Source: Streptomyces durocortorensis
GTDB taxonomy: Bacteria; Actinomycetota; Actinomycetes; Streptomycetales; Streptomycetaceae
Assembly: GCF_031760065.1 (NCBI RefSeq)
Contig: NZ_CP134500.1
Span: 6,200,001 to 6,264,000 of the forward strand
Reading direction: 5' to 3'
Length of the DNA stretch: 64,000 bases
Below are positions 7,205 to 15,967 of this stretch, piece after piece. The stretch's first letter is position 1. Every line of letters begins with the position of its first letter. The notes under the pieces were generated by a model, which searched no databases, was not told where the DNA came from, and was given only the letters and a program-made list of their open reading frames with translations. A program made the translations under genes and the position numbers.

Positions 7205-7675
7205 GTGTTCACAAGCGTTTTGATGATCGAGAAGCCGCTGACTCCCGAGGACGTGGACTTTGTCACCACCCTTCACGGCGAGGAGCGGATCTCGTTCGTC
7301 GTTCTGTTGCAGCCGCGCGGTGACCAGGCCGACGTCCTGCTGCGCGCGATCGACGACGTGGCGATGGGGGAGCTCAGGGAAGCGGTCCGCGAAGGTGAGG
7401 AGCCGGAGGGCAAGGAGGCCCGGGAACCGGCCGAGATCGGGCTGGAGTACTCGCTACGGGCCCTGCGCGAGGCGGGTTCCGACGCGGTCGGACAGGTGGT
7501 CGAGGATCACCCCCTGGACAAACTCAAGACCGTGGTCGAGGAGGCGGGCGCCGACGAGGTCATCGTCCTGACCGCCCCGCACTACGTGGAGGAGTTCTTC
7601 CACCGAGACTGGGCCTCCCGCGCCCGGCACAAGGTCGGCGTCCCGGTGCTCAAGCTCTTCGCGCACAGCGAATAG
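7205..7675 (+). CDS. Conserved actinobacterial protein of unknown function, upstream of murC
   Basis: The 156-residue product starts at GTG 7205 (VFTSVLMIEKPLTPEDVDF), which has GGAAGGG about 8 bases upstream. Homologues in streptomycetes are often labelled indole-3-glycerol phosphate synthase, but none of that enzyme's barrel or catalytic motifs is present. The C-terminal half, from VEEAGADEVIVLTAPHYVEEFFHRDWASRA to KVGVPVLKLF, alternates strand and helix like a universal-stress or nucleotide-binding Rossmann fold. Residues 60-80 (LREAVREGEEPEGKEA) are charged. It lies 76 bases before murC on the same strand, so cotranscription is plausible. Confidence 0.7.
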   Translation: MFTSVLMIEKPLTPEDVDFVTTLHGEERISFVVLLQPRGDQADVLLRAIDDVAMGELREAVREGEEPEGKEAREPAEIGLEYSLRALREAGSDAVGQVVEDHPLDKLKTVVEEAGADEVIVLTAPHYVEEFFHRDWASRARHKVGVPVLKLFAHSE

Positions 7676-7751
7676 GCTGAAGGGCGCGCGGGCGCCGGAG
7701 GGCAACCCGGAACCGCGTGGGACTCTCACCAGAACCTCGGAGGACTCAACG

Positions 7752-9161
7752 ATGGCACCCGGTATTCCCGCCGCCATGGAACGACCGCACTTCATCGGCA
7801 TCGGCGGCGCCGGGATGTCGGGCATCGCGAAGATCCTCGCCCAGCGGGGTGCGAAGGTGGCGGGCAGCGACTCCAAGGAGTCCGCCACCGCCGAATCGCT
7901 GCGGGCGCTGGGGGCGACCGTGCACATCGGGCACGCGGCGGACCATCTGGCCGACGACGCGTCCTGCGTGGTCGTCTCCAGCGCCATCCGCGCGGACAAC
8001 CCCGAGCTGCTGCGCGCCAACGAGCTGTCCGTCCCCGTGGTGCACCGCTCGGACGCGCTGGCCTCCCTGATGAACGGCCTGCGCGCCATCGCGGTGGCGG
8101 GCACCCACGGCAAGACCACGACGACGTCGATGCTGGCCGTCGCCCTCTCCTCGCTGAGCCTGGCCCCCTCGTACGCCATCGGCGGCGACCTGGAGGGCCC
8201 CGGAACCAACGCCACCCACGGAGAGGGGGACATCTTCGTCGCGGAGGCGGACGAGAGCGACCGCAGCTTCCAGAAGTACGACCCCGAGGTCGCGATCGTC
8301 CTCAACGTCGAGCTGGACCACCACGCGAACTACGCCTCGATGGACGAGATCTACGACTCCTTCGAGACGTTCGTCGGCAAGGTCGTCCCCGGCGGCACCC
8401 TGGTCGTCTCCGCCGACCAGCCCGGCGCGGTCGAGCTGACCCGCCGGGTCCGCGACCTCTCCGACCTCAAGGTCGTCACCTACGGCTCCGCCGAGGACGC
8501 CGACGTCCGCGTCCACAAGGTCACCCCGCGCGGCCTGACCAGCGAGGTCACGGTCCTGCTCAACGGGAAGTTCCTCACCTTCACCGTCTCCGTCCCCGGC
8601 AGCCACTACGCCCACAACGCGGTCGCCGCCCTCGCCGCAGGCGTCGCCCTCGGCATCCCGGCACACAACCTGGCCTCGGCCCTCGGCACGTACACCGGGG
8701 TCAAGCGCCGCCTCCAGCTCAAGGGCGAGGCGGCGGGCGTGCAGGTCATCGACTCCTACGCACACCACCCCACCGAGATGACCGCCGACCTGGAGGCCAT
8801 GCGCGGCGCGGCCGCCGACTCCCGCATCCTGGTCGTCTTCCAGCCCCACCTGTTCTCCCGTACTCAGGAGCTGGGCACCGAGATGGGCCAGGCCCTCGCC
8901 CTGGCCGACGCCTCCGTGGTCCTGGACATCTACCCGGCCCGCGAGGACCCGATCCCCGGCATCACCAGTGCCCTGATCATCGACGCGGCGAAGGCGGCGG
9001 GCGCCGAGGTCACCGCCGTCCACGACCAGGCCGACGTCCCGGCCGCCGTCGCGGGAATGGCGAAGCCCGGCGATCTCGTTCTCACCATGGGAGCGGGCGA
9101 CGTCACCGACCTCGGCCCGCGCATCCTGGACCACCTGTCCAGCGATCACCTGTCGAGCTGA
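7752..9161 (+). CDS. murC: UDP-N-acetylmuramate--L-alanine ligase
   Basis: MurC adds L-alanine to UDP-N-acetylmuramate with ATP, the first amino-acid step of cytoplasmic peptidoglycan precursor synthesis. The 469-residue protein has the N-terminal UDP-binding motif FIGIGGAGMSGIAKI (residues 14-28), the ATP loop GTHGKTTT (117-124), the central ligase segment DIFVAEADESDRSF, and the C-terminal YAHHPTEM block. GGAGG precedes the ATG at good distance. Eleven bases separate it from msrB, so the two form an operon. In most bacteria murC sits in the mra/dcw cluster; a separate copy linked to msrB is normal for streptomycetes. Confidence 0.97.
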   Translation: MAPGIPAAMERPHFIGIGGAGMSGIAKILAQRGAKVAGSDSKESATAESLRALGATVHIGHAADHLADDASCVVVSSAIRADNPELLRANELSVPVVHRSDALASLMNGLRAIAVAGTHGKTTTTSMLAVALSSLSLAPSYAIGGDLEGPGTNATHGEGDIFVAEADESDRSFQKYDPEVAIVLNVELDHHANYASMDEIYDSFETFVGKVVPGGTLVVSADQPGAVELTRRVRDLSDLKVVTYGSAEDADVRVHKVTPRGLTSEVTVLLNGKFLTFTVSVPGSHYAHNAVAALAAGVALGIPAHNLASALGTYTGVKRRLQLKGEAAGVQVIDSYAHHPTEMTADLEAMRGAAADSRILVVFQPHLFSRTQELGTEMGQALALADASVVLDIYPAREDPIPGITSALIIDAAKAAGAEVTAVHDQADVPAAVAGMAKPGDLVLTMGAGDVTDLGPRILDHLSSDHLSS

Positions 9162-9171
9162 GGAGCGGGAC

Positions 9172-9579
9172 GTGTCGTACGACGTCGAGAAGCCGGACGA
9201 GCAGTGGCGGGCGGAGCTGACTCCCGCCGAATACGCGGTACTGCGCCAGGCCGGCACCGAACCCGCGTTCAAGGGCGAGTACACCGACACCAGGACGGCG
9301 GGCGTCTACTCCTGCCGGGCCTGCGGGGCGGAGCTGTTCCGCTCCGACACCAAGTTCGAGTCACACTGCGGCTGGCCGTCCTTCTACGACCCGAAGGACA
9401 CGGACGCGGTCGAGCTGATCGACGACCGCAGTCACGGCATGGTCCGCACCGAGGTCCGCTGCGCCCGCTGCGGCTCGCACCTGGGCCACGTCTTCGAGGG
9501 CGAGGGCTACCCGACCCCCACGGACCAGCGGTACTGCATCAACTCGATCTCGCTGCGGCTGGCGCCGGACGAGAGCTGA
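9172..9579 (+). CDS. msrB: Peptide-methionine (R)-S-oxide reductase
   Basis: MsrB repairs oxidised methionine by reducing the R-sulfoxide in proteins. The 135-residue product has the catalytic cysteine Cys122 in RYCINSISL, the GWPSFYDP substrate-loop motif, and the structural zinc pairs Cys48/Cys51 (CRAC) and Cys97/Cys100 (CARC). The GTG start at 9172 follows GAGGAGCGGGAC only 10 bases after the murC stop, so translation is probably linked to murC. It is a cytoplasmic enzyme that normally depends on thioredoxin. Confidence 0.96.
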   Translation: MSYDVEKPDEQWRAELTPAEYAVLRQAGTEPAFKGEYTDTRTAGVYSCRACGAELFRSDTKFESHCGWPSFYDPKDTDAVELIDDRSHGMVRTEVRCARCGSHLGHVFEGEGYPTPTDQRYCINSISLRLAPDES

Positions 9580-9639
9580 GGCCCGAGGCCGCACGGAAGC
9601 GCCCCGGCCCGGACGTGACACGCCACGTCCGGGCCCGTG

Positions 9640-10089
9640 TCACCCCTCGTCGCGCAACAGCGGATGGATGACCCCGGGGAAGACGGTCGCCTGCACGACC
9701 TCCTCGGCCGACCCGCCCTGCACGACCGTCTCCGCGACCCCCCAGGGCCGTCCGGCCAGGTGGACGGTCAGGGTGTACGAGGACGAGCAGCCGGTGCACT
9801 CGTAGCGGTCGGCCCAGGTCTCGACCTCGGTGGTGGAGCCCGGGTAGCGCTTCACATGACGGTGGCGGGCGTGGCAGCGGTCGCAGGTCTCGCCGGGCTC
9901 ACACGTCCCACCGCACGGACACGGCACGTCGAAGCTGTCGGCGGGTGTCCACCGCTGCACGAGGACGGCGTCGCGGGTCGCCGCCATGTCCTTCATGGCC
10001 TTGAGGTTGCGGGCGGCGACGTTGTACGACTCCCCGGTGGCGGCCATCCGGTCGCGGATGACGTCCTTGCGTCCACGGTTGGTCGTCAT
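9640..10089 (-). CDS. Cysteine-rich protein with actinobacterial RGRK-IRDRM N-terminal motif
   Basis: A 149-residue protein of unknown function. The N terminus TTNRGRKDVIRDRMAATGES followed by YNVAARNL is a short basic-helix motif that recurs at the start of many streptomycete proteins, often on plasmids and integrative elements. The middle carries a cysteine cluster CPCGGTCEPGETCDRC and a later CTGC, suggesting a zinc ribbon. The C-terminal part is predicted mixed strand. AGGAGGAG precedes the ATG. It is convergent with msrB, with 60 bases between the stops. Nothing in the sequence shows its partner or substrate. Confidence 0.75.
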   Translation of the reverse strand: MTTNRGRKDVIRDRMAATGESYNVAARNLKAMKDMAATRDAVLVQRWTPADSFDVPCPCGGTCEPGETCDRCHARHRHVKRYPGSTTEVETWADRYECTGCSSSYTLTVHLAGRPWGVAETVVQGGSAEEVVQATVFPGVIHPLLRDEG

Positions 10090-10213
10090 GTCGGCTCCTC
10101 CTGGGGTTCACGCAGCCCGCCAGGAGGCCCACGAGTCGTATCAGTACCCCTTTACGGTACCTGTCCGGCACGTACGGAGCCTCCGGGCGTACTCCTCGGA
10201 GGAACGGGGCGGC

Positions 10214-10459
10214 TCAGCCCTGGGCGGCGTAGGCGAGGAAACGCGTCCAGGCGGCCGGGCCGAGGGCGAGCTGCGGGCTCTCCTCGATCTTGGAGTCGCG
10301 GACGTGGACGGTGGAGGGACAGGCGGCGACCTCGACGCAGTCGTCGCCCGAGCCGCTGCTGTAGCTCGACTTGTGCCACTCCAGGGCGACCTCGACGCAG
10401 GAGTCTCCGGAGCCGCTGCTGTAACTGCTCTTGAACCAGGCCAGGGGTGTGGTGCTCAT
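10214..10459 (-). CDS. DUF397 protein with an internal tandem duplication
   Basis: An 81-residue DUF397 protein, the small partner usually encoded beside XRE/DUF5753 regulators in streptomycetes. The signature W-x-K-S-S-Y-S-S-G-S-G-D-x-C-V-E-V-A occurs twice, at residues 8-25 and 28-45, and the DNA of the two copies is also highly similar, pointing to a recent internal duplication. The C-terminal half VHVRDSKIEESPQLALGPAAW is the usual single-copy DUF397 tail. Its ATG overlaps the stop codon of the XRE gene (ATGA at 10456-10459), so the two are translationally coupled and probably interact. Confidence 0.9.
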   Translation of the reverse strand: MSTTPLAWFKSSYSSGSGDSCVEVALEWHKSSYSSGSGDDCVEVAACPSTVHVRDSKIEESPQLALGPAAWTRFLAYAAQG

Positions 10460-11340
10460 CTCGCTCCTCGCATCCGCCGCATCAGGCTCTTGGAGTCGTC
10501 CAACGAGAGAGCCTGTGAACGCATACTGGCACACCGCATCTGGAGTGCGCTGATCACTTTGGGGTCGGAGACGAACTGCCCGTGCTCCTGCCCTTCCAGG
10601 TAGCCGAACCACTGGTGTTCCGACGTTTCCAGCAGTCGCATCGGCCCGTGCAGCCCCGCGTGGTGATGCCGCACCAACGGCATGATCTGGATGTCCACAT
10701 TGCGCAGCTCGGACAGGTCGAGGATGTGGTCGATCAGCTCCATCGTTACCTCCTCGCCGCCCAAGTCCCTCAGGAACAGGTGCTCTTCGAGGATGAAGCT
10801 GAACGCGGTGTTCGGCCGGTTGCGCAGGAGCTGCTGACGCTCCAGTCGAGCCGCGAGCTGCGCCTCGATCTGCTCGTCGGCGAGCGGCGGCAACTGGTCG
10901 GTGAACAGCGTCCGAGCGTACGCAGGCGCCTGCAACAGCCCCGGAATCAACCGGCACTCGTACGTGTACAGGCTCAGCGCCGTCAGTTCCAGGTTCGCCC
11001 ACTGCCGGAACCAACGCGCCAGCCCCTTCCGTCGCGTCAGATGCTTCGCCGCGCCCAGGATCACCCCGAACGCGTCGAGTGCCCGGTCCGCGCGCTCCGC
11101 GAAATCCGGGGGCGGGAGTCGACTGCCCTGCTCGATGGAGGCGATGGTCTCGGTCGAGTACCCGACGAGCGGGGCGAACTGCTCCTGCGTCAGCCCCGCA
11201 CGCTTGCGGAAGTTCTTGACTACTTCTCCGAACATCTTGAGGGTGTACTGCGGTTCGGGTTCGGTGCGGCTCCCGCCGCCGTTGCCGAAGGTTCCGTACG
11301 TGTCGATCGTGCTGTCGATGCCATCCGTGCCGTGCGTCAT
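10456..11340 (-). CDS. XRE-family regulator with DUF5753 domain (WhiJ-like)
   Basis: A 294-residue DNA-binding protein. The helix-turn-helix (residues 37-80) reads KMFGEVVKNFRKRAGLTQEQ then FAPLVGYSTETIASIEQGSR; the remainder is the DUF5753 domain, with LSLYTYECRLIPGLLQAPAY and FSFILEEHLFLRDLGG typical. Such regulators with DUF397 and a small ATPase form the WhiJ-type modules that influence development or secondary metabolism. ATG 11340 is preceded by GGGGAGG; an upstream start at 11388 adds an unconserved tail. It is divergent from the ATP-binding gene, and a 21-bp palindrome lies between them. Confidence 0.92.
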   Translation of the reverse strand: MTHGTDGIDSTIDTYGTFGNGGGSRTEPEPQYTLKMFGEVVKNFRKRAGLTQEQFAPLVGYSTETIASIEQGSRLPPPDFAERADRALDAFGVILGAAKHLTRRKGLARWFRQWANLELTALSLYTYECRLIPGLLQAPAYARTLFTDQLPPLADEQIEAQLAARLERQQLLRNRPNTAFSFILEEHLFLRDLGGEEVTMELIDHILDLSELRNVDIQIMPLVRHHHAGLHGPMRLLETSEHQWFGYLEGQEHGQFVSDPKVISALQMRCASMRSQALSLDDSKSLMRRMRGAR

Positions 11341-11427
11341 GTACGGCCACCTCCCCGTGCGCCCGCCCTGGTTCGCCAACCCGCCCATGCTTACGGAACG
11401 TGACCCGTACCGTCCACCCTTCGCGCC

Positions 11428-11448
11428 CGTACGCTGACTCAGCGTACG
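11428..11448. promoter_or_regulatory. 21-bp perfect palindrome between the XRE and ATPase genes
   Basis: Arms CGTACGCTGA and TCAGCGTACG are perfectly complementary around a single central C. The site lies 88 bases from the XRE start and 48 bases from the ATP-binding protein start, a suitable position for a shared operator bound by the neighbouring XRE regulator. Confidence 0.65.
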
Positions 11449-11495
11449 AGTTGGTGACCTGGTGCGTAGCGGGTGCGGGCCGGGAATCTGGGGCC

Positions 11496-11960
11496 ATGGA
11501 AGCTCCGATGAAGACCCAACCCGACGTAACCGTACGTGTGTTCAGGCGTCGATTCAGCTCGAACCCACGCGGTGCCCGACTCGCCCGCCGCGTCGGTCTC
11601 TACCAGCTGCACACCTGGGGCATCCCGTACCTCAGTGACGCCTCGGAGTCGGCGGCGCTGATCATCGGGGAGCTGACGGCCAACGCGGTGACCCACGGGC
11701 GGGTTCCCGGCCGCGACTTCGAGCTGTGCCTGACGCACACGCCCGGCGACCGGGAGGCCCTCGGCGTCCTGCGGATCGAGGTGTCCGACACCCGGGGAGA
11801 GTGCCGCCCGCCGGGGCCCGGCGAGATCACCGCACCGGCTGACGGTGACGACAGCGGGCGCGGGATGCTGATCGTGGACGCGCTGGCGGACCGCTGGGCC
11901 GTCGTCGACCGCGAACCGCCGGGCAAGACGGTCCGGGCGGAACTGGACCTGCTGTACTGA
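11496..11960 (+). CDS. ATP-binding protein, RsbW/SpoIIAB-like GHKL kinase fold
   Basis: A 154-residue protein with the HATPase_c fold of anti-sigma kinases. The N-box is ASESAALIIGELTANAVTHG (Glu and Asn expected to bind ATP and magnesium), the G1 region is LRIEVSDTRG, and the G2 glycine lid is DDSGRGMLIVDALADRWAV. These small ATPases accompany XRE/DUF397 pairs in streptomycetes, where their target is usually unknown. ATG 11496 has GGGAA about 8 bases upstream; ATG 11508 is an equally possible start. Gene order, divergent from the XRE/DUF397 operon, completes the three-part module. Confidence 0.88.
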   Translation: MEAPMKTQPDVTVRVFRRRFSSNPRGARLARRVGLYQLHTWGIPYLSDASESAALIIGELTANAVTHGRVPGRDFELCLTHTPGDREALGVLRIEVSDTRGECRPPGPGEITAPADGDDSGRGMLIVDALADRWAVVDREPPGKTVRAELDLLY

Positions 11961-11980
11961 CTGCCGGAGTATGCCCGTTG

Positions 11981-12718
11981 TCAGCCCCGGCTGAGTACGC
12001 AGAATTCGTTGCCCTCCGGGTCGGCCAGGACGACCCAGGGGGCGTCACCCTGACCCACGTCGGCCCGTGTCGCGCCGAGGCCTTCGAGTCGGGCGACCTC
12101 CCTCGCCTGGTCCCCACCGGGGCCGGGCCTCACGTCGAGATGGATGCGGCTCCGCAGGGCTTCGTCGTCCGGACTGCGGCGGAACTCCAGGTATGGTCCG
12201 ACGCCCTTGGCGGAGCGCAGCAGGGCGCGGTCGTCGGTCAGCTCATGGACGGTCCAGTCGATCACCTCGCCCCAGAACCGGACCATGGCCCGCGGGTCGG
12301 CGCAGCCGACGACCACGGCGGCTATGGGCCCGGTGTCCCGGTAGAGCTCCCGGGGCTCCAGGACGCTGAACACGTTGCCTTCCGGGTCGGCCAGCATCGT
12401 CCACGGCGTGTCGCCCCGGCCCGCGTCGGCGGCCGTCGCCCCGAGGCCCTTCAGGCGTGCGACCAACTCCGCCTGATGGACGTCGGAGGTGGTGGCCAGC
12501 TCGATGTGCACGCGGTACTTCACCGTCTCCGGGTCCGGGACGCGGACGAGATCGACGCAGACGGCGGACGGGTCCGGCCAGTCGAAGCCCACGGGTTCCA
12601 GGTTGGTGACTCCGGGGCCCTCGCTGGAGACACCCCAGCCGAGGACCTCCGCCCAGAACCGGCCGAGCGCCGAGTCGTCCCGGGCCTTGAAGTTCACCTG
12701 AACAAGTTGCAGCGTCAT
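11981..12718 (-). CDS. VOC-superfamily protein with two glyoxalase-like domains
   Basis: A 245-residue tandem-domain protein of the vicinal oxygen chelate fold. Domain 1 (residues 1-120) begins LQLVQVNFKARDDSALGRFW and ends MLADPEGNVFSVLE; domain 2 (130-245) begins VVVGCADPRAMVRFW and ends VLADPEGNEFCVL. The repeated L-A-D-P-E-G-N-x-F block marks the glyoxalase-like subfamily in which metal ligands vary. No specific substrate can be read. It is convergent with the ATP-binding gene (20 bases between the stops) and runs the same way as the PPOX gene 93 bases upstream. Confidence 0.85.
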   Translation of the reverse strand: MTLQLVQVNFKARDDSALGRFWAEVLGWGVSSEGPGVTNLEPVGFDWPDPSAVCVDLVRVPDPETVKYRVHIELATTSDVHQAELVARLKGLGATAADAGRGDTPWTMLADPEGNVFSVLEPRELYRDTGPIAAVVVGCADPRAMVRFWGEVIDWTVHELTDDRALLRSAKGVGPYLEFRRSPDDEALRSRIHLDVRPGPGGDQAREVARLEGLGATRADVGQGDAPWVVLADPEGNEFCVLSRG

Positions 12719-12811
12719 GCCGCGTACCCTAACGGGCCGCCCCGCGATCGATCTTGGGGCGTGCTGGTCACGGGGGTCGGCCGACCCCGTGTTCCCACGC
12801 GGCCCGGCCCG

Positions 12812-13471
12812 CTACTCGTACCGGTACTTCAGCGAGTCCGCCTCCGCCTGCTCGATGTCGGCGATCGTCAGCTCCGGCATCCGCAGTTGGGCCAGCGTCA
12901 CCTCGGCCGAGGTCGGCTGGGCGTCCGTCGGAAGCCACTGCTCCGGCTTCCACGCCCCGCTGCGCAGCAGCGACTTCGGGCAGTGCGGGTAGACCTCCTC
13001 GATTCCCAGCACCAGCGCACTGGCCGGCGGCTTTCCCACGGCGGTCAGCTGCGACAGCAGCTCCGGGCGGGTGGACACGACCGCCCGGCCGTTCACCCGC
13101 AGGGTGGTGGTCCGCCCGGGGATGACGAACAGCAGCCCGGCCCTTCCGGTGGCGATGACGTTCTGCAGGGTGTCCAGCCGCTTGTTGCCGGTCGCGTCCG
13201 GTATCGCCACCGTCCGTGAGTCAAGGACGGCGACGAAGCCGGCGGGGCCGCCGCGCGGGGAGACGTCGCAGTTGCCATCGGCGTCCGCGCTGGCGATCAG
13301 GACCAGCGAGGAGCAGCCGATCAACCGCCGCGTCTGTTCGGTGAGTTCGGTCATCTGCTTGCGCACGGCCGCGTCGCCGGGCAGTGCGTAGGCTCGTCGC
13401 AGCGCCTCCTGGTCGCGTACGGCGTCGAGGCTGAGCGAGTCGAAAGCGCTGTTGGCAAGGGGTGTCGTCAT
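12812..13471 (-). CDS. PPOX-class FMN-dependent flavoprotein
   Basis: A 219-residue protein of the pyridoxamine-5'-phosphate-oxidase-like split-barrel family (the MSMEG_1061-like group). Visible family features are SSLVLIASADADGNCDVSPR with GGPAGFVAVLD, then VAIPDATGNKRLDTLQNVI and AGLLFVIPGRTTTLRVNGRA, which in related structures contact FMN. The tail HCPKSLLRSGAWKPEQW is characteristic. The reaction is unknown; relatives reduce or bind F420 or FMN substrates. It is followed by the VOC gene on the same strand. Confidence 0.85.
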   Translation of the reverse strand: MTTPLANSAFDSLSLDAVRDQEALRRAYALPGDAAVRKQMTELTEQTRRLIGCSSLVLIASADADGNCDVSPRGGPAGFVAVLDSRTVAIPDATGNKRLDTLQNVIATGRAGLLFVIPGRTTTLRVNGRAVVSTRPELLSQLTAVGKPPASALVLGIEEVYPHCPKSLLRSGAWKPEQWLPTDAQPTSAEVTLAQLRMPELTIADIEQAEADSLKYRYE

Positions 13472-13531
13472 GCCTCCGACCCTATGGGGCCGTCCTGCGG
13501 CCGGCCTTGGCCGGTGGGGGTTCGGAGGGCG

Positions 13532-15967
13532 TCAGCCCCGCCGTACCCGCCCCGCTATCCGGCGCCCCAGACGTCCCAGCGTGCTCGACCGGTTCCAGTC
13601 GCGGAAGGCGTTCGCCCGGCCGCTGCTGCCCGTCCGGCTCACTGTCTCCTCGACCTCCGCGACGGCCTCCGCCGCCATTCCGCGTACCGCTGGGCGCAGC
13701 ACCTCGTCGAGGAGGGCGTTCGCCGTGGTGGTCCAGGCTCTGCCCGCGTGCGGGTGGGACGTCCAGACGGTGAAGCAGTCGGCCGCGTAGGCAGGTTGGG
13801 TGCGCAGGCGGGTGGCGACCGGGGGTGTGCGGGCCGCGTGGTCGTAGGCGGCGATCAGTTCGGCGTCGTCGCCGTGGACGAAGGCGTACAGCTCCGCGCC
13901 GGGGCGGTCCGGGGCCAGCAGGCGTTCGGCCAGGGCGGTGAACACCCGTTCCCGCAGGGCCGGTTCGAGTGGCTCCGCCCGGGTGCACAGGGTGCGGACG
14001 CGCTCCGCCCAGCCGGGCTCGGGCGCCCCCGTGCGCAGGTCGCGGCAGAGGTCCAGGAGGTGGAGTGCGGCCCGCTCGCGGCCGCCGATCTCCTGCGGGA
14101 AGGCGCGCAGCAGGTCGTGGGCGAGTGCGGCGGCCTCGTCCGTACCGGCGGCCGAGGCGCCGAGGGCCGCGTCGACCGGGCGGGACCAGGTTCCCGCCGC
14201 CCGGTGCGCGTCCGACGTGGCCGCCTCCAGCAGCAGCCGGGCCTCCTCGACGGTCGGGGGCCGGTCCTCCCATACCAGGCCGACCGCGGTGCGCAGGACC
14301 TGTGGCTCGGTGAAGGGGGACAGGCCCGCCGCCCGCAGCACCCGGTGCCACACCGCCGTCCGGTCGCCGCCCAGGGTCGCCATCGCCCCCGGGGCCTCGG
14401 CGCACATCCGCAGATGCGGCAGCGCCTGCGTGCCGGTGAACGGCAGCGGGACGGTCGTCAGGAACCGGGCCACCGCCCCGGGGGCGTCCGGTGTGATCCG
14501 GTCCAGCGCGCCGAGCAACGCCGTCCGGACGTCGAACTGCTCGTCCAGCAGCTCCAGGAGGGCCGGTGCGGACGCCGGTGTCTCCGGCGATCCGTCGGCC
14601 TCGGCCAGCAGTTCCCGGGCCAGCCGGTCCACGGTGTCCGGCAGCAGTTCCGTGATCTCGACGCCCAACAAACGTGCCACTCGCAGTAGTTGCAGGGTTC
14701 GTGCCACCGGGACGGGCCCGCCCGTACCGCTCTCCAGTTCGGTGAGGATCTCCGGGGCGAGCGCCTCGGCGAGCGCCTGCCCGTCCGGGCCCGTGAACGC
14801 CTCCCTGCGCGGCAGCTCCAGCGAACCGTTGCCGCCCCGCACCGCCTCCGTCACCAGCATCGCGGCGAGCGGTGCGGTGACCGACGCCGGGCACCGGCCG
14901 TCCAGAGCGCCGAACAGCCGTCCCGCCGCGTCGAATTCGGAGCCTGTACGGTCATCCACGCCTGGCCCGGTCAGCGCCTCCACCAACTGCCCGATCCGCT
15001 TCGCGTCCAGTGCGTAGGGCCGCTCGGCCGTCCACGCGGCGGCCGCCGCACGTTCCTCCGGCCCGAGCGCGATCCCGGCGCACAGGGCCGTCACGGCCAA
15101 CGGTCCGGCGGCGAAGGGCCCCCCGGGCAGTTCGCGGGCCTCCTGGAACAACTCCGACGCCCGGCCCCGCCACACCCGGGCCGCCGTCCGGGCCCAGGTG
15201 TCCCGGGTGCCGTCCACCGGGGGCCGGTCTGCGCACACACGGACCCGCAGTCCCGCCTCCCGCGCCGCCGCCGCGTCCTCGGGCAGCACCCCCACGACCC
15301 GCAACGCCGAACTTCCCGGCCGCCGCGTGTACGTGGTGAATGTCAGTCGCTCCACGCTCTCCCTCGGCAGCGCCACCGTCGCGAGCCCCAGCCAGCGCGC
15401 CACATCCGCACTGCGCTTCTCCACCAGCACCACCGGGCCGTCACCCGGCGGCTCCGGTTCGCTCGCCCGGCGCAGATCGGCGAGGACCGCCGCCAGCCAC
15501 GGGCCGCGCGAGACGGCGAAGTCGTCGAGCCCCTCCCGTACGGGGGCGGGACCCGGCGGCAGCGCGGTGATCGGGTCGGGCGGCGTCACACTGGCCGGGG
15601 TCGTGGTGACCCAGTGCGGCGAGCGCCACGCCTCCACGGGCAGCCGGCCGCCGGGCAGCGGCACCCCCGCGGGTATGTGCACCGCGTGCGTGTGGAACCG
15701 TACGCGCCCCGGCCCCTCGCCGCGCGCCGGAGCCGTACGGCCGATCAGACGGCTGCCGTCGGAGAGCACGGCATAGGTGAACGCCTGTGGCAGCGCGTGC
15801 AGTTCGGTGGGGGAGTGTGCGGGCCCCTCGGGCAGTTCGTACGCGACCAGCGGCTCGATCTCCGTGCGCAGCGCGCCCGACACCCCGGGCCCAACAGCCG
15901 CGAAACGGCCCGCCGTTCCCTCGTCCCCCGGCGCGTCGGAGGTGTAGTGCACCTGTGCAAGGCTCAT
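13532..15967 (-). CDS. GTPase-associated protein 1 (GAP1)-related protein
   Basis: An 811-residue protein without signal peptide or membrane span. The N terminus, SLAQVHYTSDAPGDEGTAGR followed by FAAVGPGVSGALRTEIE, matches the GAP1 N-terminal domain, and the long alpha-helical remainder fits the GAP1 middle and C-terminal regions. GAP1 proteins are predicted by comparative genomics to work with TRAFAC GTPases and other NTPases in conflict or signalling systems; no biochemical role is known to me. No GTPase is encoded nearby, which is unusual. The ATG at 15967 has GAGGG upstream and overlaps by 4 bases the stop codon of a coding frame that appears to continue the cupin regulator gene. Confidence 0.72.
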   Translation of the reverse strand: MSLAQVHYTSDAPGDEGTAGRFAAVGPGVSGALRTEIEPLVAYELPEGPAHSPTELHALPQAFTYAVLSDGSRLIGRTAPARGEGPGRVRFHTHAVHIPAGVPLPGGRLPVEAWRSPHWVTTTPASVTPPDPITALPPGPAPVREGLDDFAVSRGPWLAAVLADLRRASEPEPPGDGPVVLVEKRSADVARWLGLATVALPRESVERLTFTTYTRRPGSSALRVVGVLPEDAAAAREAGLRVRVCADRPPVDGTRDTWARTAARVWRGRASELFQEARELPGGPFAAGPLAVTALCAGIALGPEERAAAAAWTAERPYALDAKRIGQLVEALTGPGVDDRTGSEFDAAGRLFGALDGRCPASVTAPLAAMLVTEAVRGGNGSLELPRREAFTGPDGQALAEALAPEILTELESGTGGPVPVARTLQLLRVARLLGVEITELLPDTVDRLARELLAEADGSPETPASAPALLELLDEQFDVRTALLGALDRITPDAPGAVARFLTTVPLPFTGTQALPHLRMCAEAPGAMATLGGDRTAVWHRVLRAAGLSPFTEPQVLRTAVGLVWEDRPPTVEEARLLLEAATSDAHRAAGTWSRPVDAALGASAAGTDEAAALAHDLLRAFPQEIGGRERAALHLLDLCRDLRTGAPEPGWAERVRTLCTRAEPLEPALRERVFTALAERLLAPDRPGAELYAFVHGDDAELIAAYDHAARTPPVATRLRTQPAYAADCFTVWTSHPHAGRAWTTTANALLDEVLRPAVRGMAAEAVAEVEETVSRTGSSGRANAFRDWNRSSTLGRLGRRIAGRVRRG

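Noticed and set aside
7205..7675. Indole-3-glycerol phosphate synthase
   Set aside because: The protein is too short (156 residues) and lacks the barrel and catalytic residues of TrpC.
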